Part shown: positions 61,622 through 64,000 of the stretch, piece after piece | Position numbering within the stretch: the first letter of the stretch is position 1 | Layout: each line of letters opens with the position of its first letter | DNA from: Jatrophihabitans telluris | Lineage (GTDB): Bacteria > Actinomycetota > Actinomycetes > Mycobacteriales > Jatrophihabitantaceae | Reading direction: 5' to 3' | Length of the DNA: 64,000 nucleotides | Assembly (NCBI RefSeq): GCF_023516435.1 | Contig: NZ_CP097332.1 | Location: 372,001 to 436,000 of the forward strand | Program-made: the position numbers and the translations under genes | The notes under the pieces: generated by a model | Told to the model about the DNA's origin: nothing | The model's input: the letters and a program-made list of their open reading frames with translations, nothing else | The model's database searches: none

Positions 61622-64000
61622 ATGCGGCAGCAGCGGATTCCGGGCTTTGGTCAGCACAGCCGGCTACACCGGCGCACCCATAGGCGCTCGGCGTGGCGCA
61701 TCCTGGCGATCACCTTCGCTCTGGCCCTCACGCCGTTCGTGGCGGCGGTGAGTCCATCGATCGCTCCGAAGGCGCACGCGGCGACCTCGTGTCCGCCGAC
61801 CCTGTGCGCGGTGACCGTCAATGCCTTCGACTACGCCTCCGGGGCGGCATTGCCGCAGTACAACTTCATCGTCAACGTCGACAACACTCGTTACGTCGAC
61901 CCGGTGACGCGGCAACCGGTCGACCCGTTCCCGAAGTACGTCACGACGGAGAGCCACAGCCCGCTGGTCAGCCAGGGCAGCGACTCCCACCGCACGGTGC
62001 AGCTGGACGCCGGCCGGTACCTGATCTCGATCCGGGCGCCCGGCCACAAGATGTGGGGCCAGTACATCACCCTGCCACGCGATGCCGCCGCCGACGGCAC
62101 CCTGTCGGTGCGCGTCGAACTGACCGAGCAGAGCAGCGCGCACCCACTTCCCCTCGGCAAGATCAGGGTTTTCGTCTTCAACGACAATGCCTGGACCAAC
62201 GGTGCCCCCGACACTGAAGAGGCCGGCCTGGGCGGCTTCAAGGTCACCCTGGACGAGCAGACGGGCAGCCTGGTGACCGTCGACTATCACAACAAGCCCT
62301 TGTGCGGCGGCAACTGCCTGTCCGGCAGCGACGGCTTCGTGCAGATCAACGACCTCAGCCCAGCGACGTACTTCATCAACGTCACGCCGCCGAGCACACC
62401 CTGCAACAGCGATCCCAACAGCCACTGGTACCAGACCACGACGATCGACGGCGGGCTGAGCCTGCAGGCCGGCGTGGAAGAGGGCAGCGACGGCACCGGC
62501 TCGCCCGGTGAGCAGCTCTGGGAGCCCCCGAACAACCGCACTGCCTACTGGTTCGGATTCGTCTGCTCCCCGACGGCCTTCGCCGCCCCGGGTAGTGGCG
62601 AGATCACCGGCACCGCACGCAACTGGCAGGGCTGGCCCCCCTTCGACGTGCTGACCCTCGGCGACCCGGTTGATCAGCCGTTCGTCGCCCTGAGCGACAG
62701 CACGACCGACCGCACCGTCTTCGTCGGTCGCGGCGACTCGGCCGGCAACTTCGACATCCAGGGTGTTCCGCCGGGTACGTACAACCTCGCGATCTGGGAC
62801 GAACAACTGAGTTACATCTTCCGCTTCAAGCCGGTCACCGTCGGCGCGGGAGAGACGGTCGACGTCAACGAAACCGATCCGAACGGCGAGGTCGGCATCG
62901 GCGTCTCGCGCTGGTTCGGCTGGCTCGAGGGCGACGTCTACAAGGACCTCAACAAGAACGGCGTGCGGGACCCGGGTGAACCGGGCATCCCCAACACCGA
63001 CATGGACCAGCGCTGGCGTGACGGCTCCATCAAGGAGACCACGACCACCGATACGACCGGCCACTACTCCTACCCGACGGCCGAGGGTGGTGCGCTGGGC
63101 AAGTGGTTCATCAACGAGCAGGGCTACGCGCGGCAAGGGGTGACCGGCGCGTCCGTGCACGACGAGCACACCGGCGCCGTCACCGCGGTTCCGACCAATC
63201 AAGGTGGCGCACTGCTGAGCAACCAGCTCGTGACCGAAGGCCACCGCGCGATCGTCGACTGGGGCAAGTTCGACTACTCCGGCAGCGAGCCGGGGCAGAT
63301 CGTCGGCATCACATACTTCGCCACCACCCGCAACGAGTTCGACGCCAAGAAGCAGAAGCACGAGCCCTATGAGCCGGCTATTCCAGGCGTGACGGTCTAC
63401 CTTGAAGGGCCCGGCCCGGACGGCGTGCCGAACACGGCCGACGACGTGATTCTGAACAAGTACGTCACCGACCATTGGCAGCAACCCAGCGCGAGCCAGA
63501 CGCCGGCCCAGGGCTGCGCGGTGACGGACTCCTCCGGTGCGGACATCTCCGCCCAGCTCAACCCGTCCGTCGGCCCGACCTGCTTGGAAACCCCCATCGC
63601 GGGTCAGCAGACCAAGGACGGCGCGTTCGACGGCGGCTATGCCTTCAACAGCTACTGCCCGACTGGTTACGACATGGCGGCCGACAACGGAAGCTGCGTC
63701 GGTGGAAGCGCTCCGAGTCCGCTCGTCGCGGGAACCTACATCACCCACGCGATCATGCCCAAGGACGCCAACAACAGCACCGACTGCAACACCGCGGCGG
63801 GCGACCCGAACATCACGTCGACCGTGGGTGCGATCCCCGGTGGCGGTGCGGGCTGCCTGTACCGGCCGGTCAAGGAAGAGGACGTCAACGTCGATCTGGG
63901 CAGCAACTTCGTACCGGCGATCCCCCAGCCGCCATGCGTCGGTGACACTCACCTGATCGACAAGTCCACGTTGACGCCGCGCAGCTTCTACTACACCGCC
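61622..64000 (+). CDS. Large secreted SdrD/Cna-B-like protein (3' end outside the window)
   Basis: At least 793 codons and open at the window edge. GGAGGGTGGA lies 6 nt before ATG 61622. The signal peptide has a basic start (HRRTHRRSAWR) and cleavage near KAHA-AT. Several beta-sandwich, carboxypeptidase-regulatory-like segments follow, e.g. DLSPATYFINV, GVPPGTYNLAIWD. SdrD B-like unit at about 434: GWLEGDVYKDLNKNGVRDPG, with the D-x-N-x-N-G calcium loop. Cys-rich stretches (GGNC, PTC, YCPTG) suggest disulfides. Possibly a cell-surface or exported copper/redox partner; the C-terminal anchor is not visible. Confidence 0.85.
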   Translation, partial: MRQQRIPGFGQHSRLHRRTHRRSAWRILAITFALALTPFVAAVSPSIAPKAHAATSCPPTLCAVTVNAFDYASGAALPQYNFIVNVDNTRYVDPVTRQPVDPFPKYVTTESHSPLVSQGSDSHRTVQLDAGRYLISIRAPGHKMWGQYITLPRDAAADGTLSVRVELTEQSSAHPLPLGKIRVFVFNDNAWTNGAPDTEEAGLGGFKVTLDEQTGSLVTVDYHNKPLCGGNCLSGSDGFVQINDLSPATYFINVTPPSTPCNSDPNSHWYQTTTIDGGLSLQAGVEEGSDGTGSPGEQLWEPPNNRTAYWFGFVCSPTAFAAPGSGEITGTARNWQGWPPFDVLTLGDPVDQPFVALSDSTTDRTVFVGRGDSAGNFDIQGVPPGTYNLAIWDEQLSYIFRFKPVTVGAGETVDVNETDPNGEVGIGVSRWFGWLEGDVYKDLNKNGVRDPGEPGIPNTDMDQRWRDGSIKETTTTDTTGHYSYPTAEGGALGKWFINEQGYARQGVTGASVHDEHTGAVTAVPTNQGGALLSNQLVTEGHRAIVDWGKFDYSGSEPGQIVGITYFATTRNEFDAKKQKHEPYEPAIPGVTVYLEGPGPDGVPNTADDVILNKYVTDHWQQPSASQTPAQGCAVTDSSGADISAQLNPSVGPTCLETPIAGQQTKDGAFDGGYAFNSYCPTGYDMAADNGSCVGGSAPSPLVAGTYITHAIMPKDANNSTDCNTAAGDPNITSTVGAIPGGGAGCLYRPVKEEDVNVDLGSNFVPAIPQPPCVGDTHLIDKSTLTPRSFYYTA

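Noticed and set aside
61664-63952. A 762-codon open frame on the minus strand opposite the SdrD-like gene.
   Set aside because: Arg/Val/Gly-rich translation without motifs; it mirrors a plus-strand gene with signal peptide, ribosome site and domain matches. Long antisense frames are expected at this GC content.

Overview
The window is a GC-rich actinobacterial chromosome segment with compact gene spacing, many GTG starts, 4-bp ATGA/GTGA overlaps, a mycothiol synthase (mshD), the orphan regulator GlnR, a heparin-binding haemagglutinin-like protein with its XRE regulator, and a cysteine-rich leader peptide before a rhodanese. No phage, IS element, integrase, CRISPR array or rRNA operon is seen. 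The genus cannot be fixed from this window. Gene order over 25-38 kb resembles the mycobacterial Rv0812-Rv0820 region (aminodeoxychorismate lyase, nitrobindin, sseC, thiosulfate sulfurtransferase, glnR, mshD, pst), and 42-44 kb resembles Rv0474-Rv0476, but there is nothing specifically mycobacterial elsewhere.

Layout. 0-8 kb: the start of an IclR regulator, an aromatic amino-acid lyase homologue that lacks the MIO-forming Ala-Ser-Gly, a cysteine-dioxygenase-like cupin coupled to an amidohydrolase under a LacI regulator with two operators, a YeiH-type exporter divergent from a LysR regulator, and serine dehydratase. 8-15 kb: an OatA-like acyltransferase, a TetR/MFS drug-efflux pair, and an MprF-like lysyl-phosphatidylglycerol synthase. 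15-24 kb: two tRNAs, murB, a TasA-like secreted protein with its SipW-type signal peptidase, Lrp and TetR regulators, a PEP-mutase/ICL enzyme, an F420-type reductase and a small MscS channel. 24-33 kb: the pstSCAB phosphate operon with a PHO box, mshD-glnR, and a hydrolase with collagen-like insertions. 33-39 kb: the sulfur block (leader peptide, rhodanese, sseC, DsrE), nitrobindin, pabC, Fur and YgfZ. 39-45 kb: twin crcB fluoride channels, a Gfo/Idh/MocA oxidoreductase, tsaD, XRE-hbhA-DUF2516. 45-55 kb: MFS-MarR, 5'-3' exonuclease, RecQ-phosphoribosyltransferase fusion, DyP peroxidase, SDR, Kup. 55-64 kb: two secreted phosphoesterases, a CopC-CopD fusion, a two-component system, and the first 2.4 kb of a large secreted SdrD/Cna-B-like protein that runs off the window.

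Two families of non-coding repeats stand out. (1) A 20-22-nt core, repeated at about 32-bp spacing, forms arrays at four places (15.7, 36.3, 39.2 and 42.3 kb). In every case an adjoining gene's transcript enters the array right after its stop codon and reads the same sense strand, with the motif GTTG-N2-GTTGCCCTY-GTTGC; the filler between cores is different at each locus. (2) Three long near-perfect palindromes (1.7, 10.4 and 35.1 kb) share the arm motif GCGGCCCGAA and sit directly behind genes. A third unexplained item is a compact structured element at 36.5 kb, followed on the minus strand by a sequence almost fully complementary to the 3' tail of 16S rRNA.
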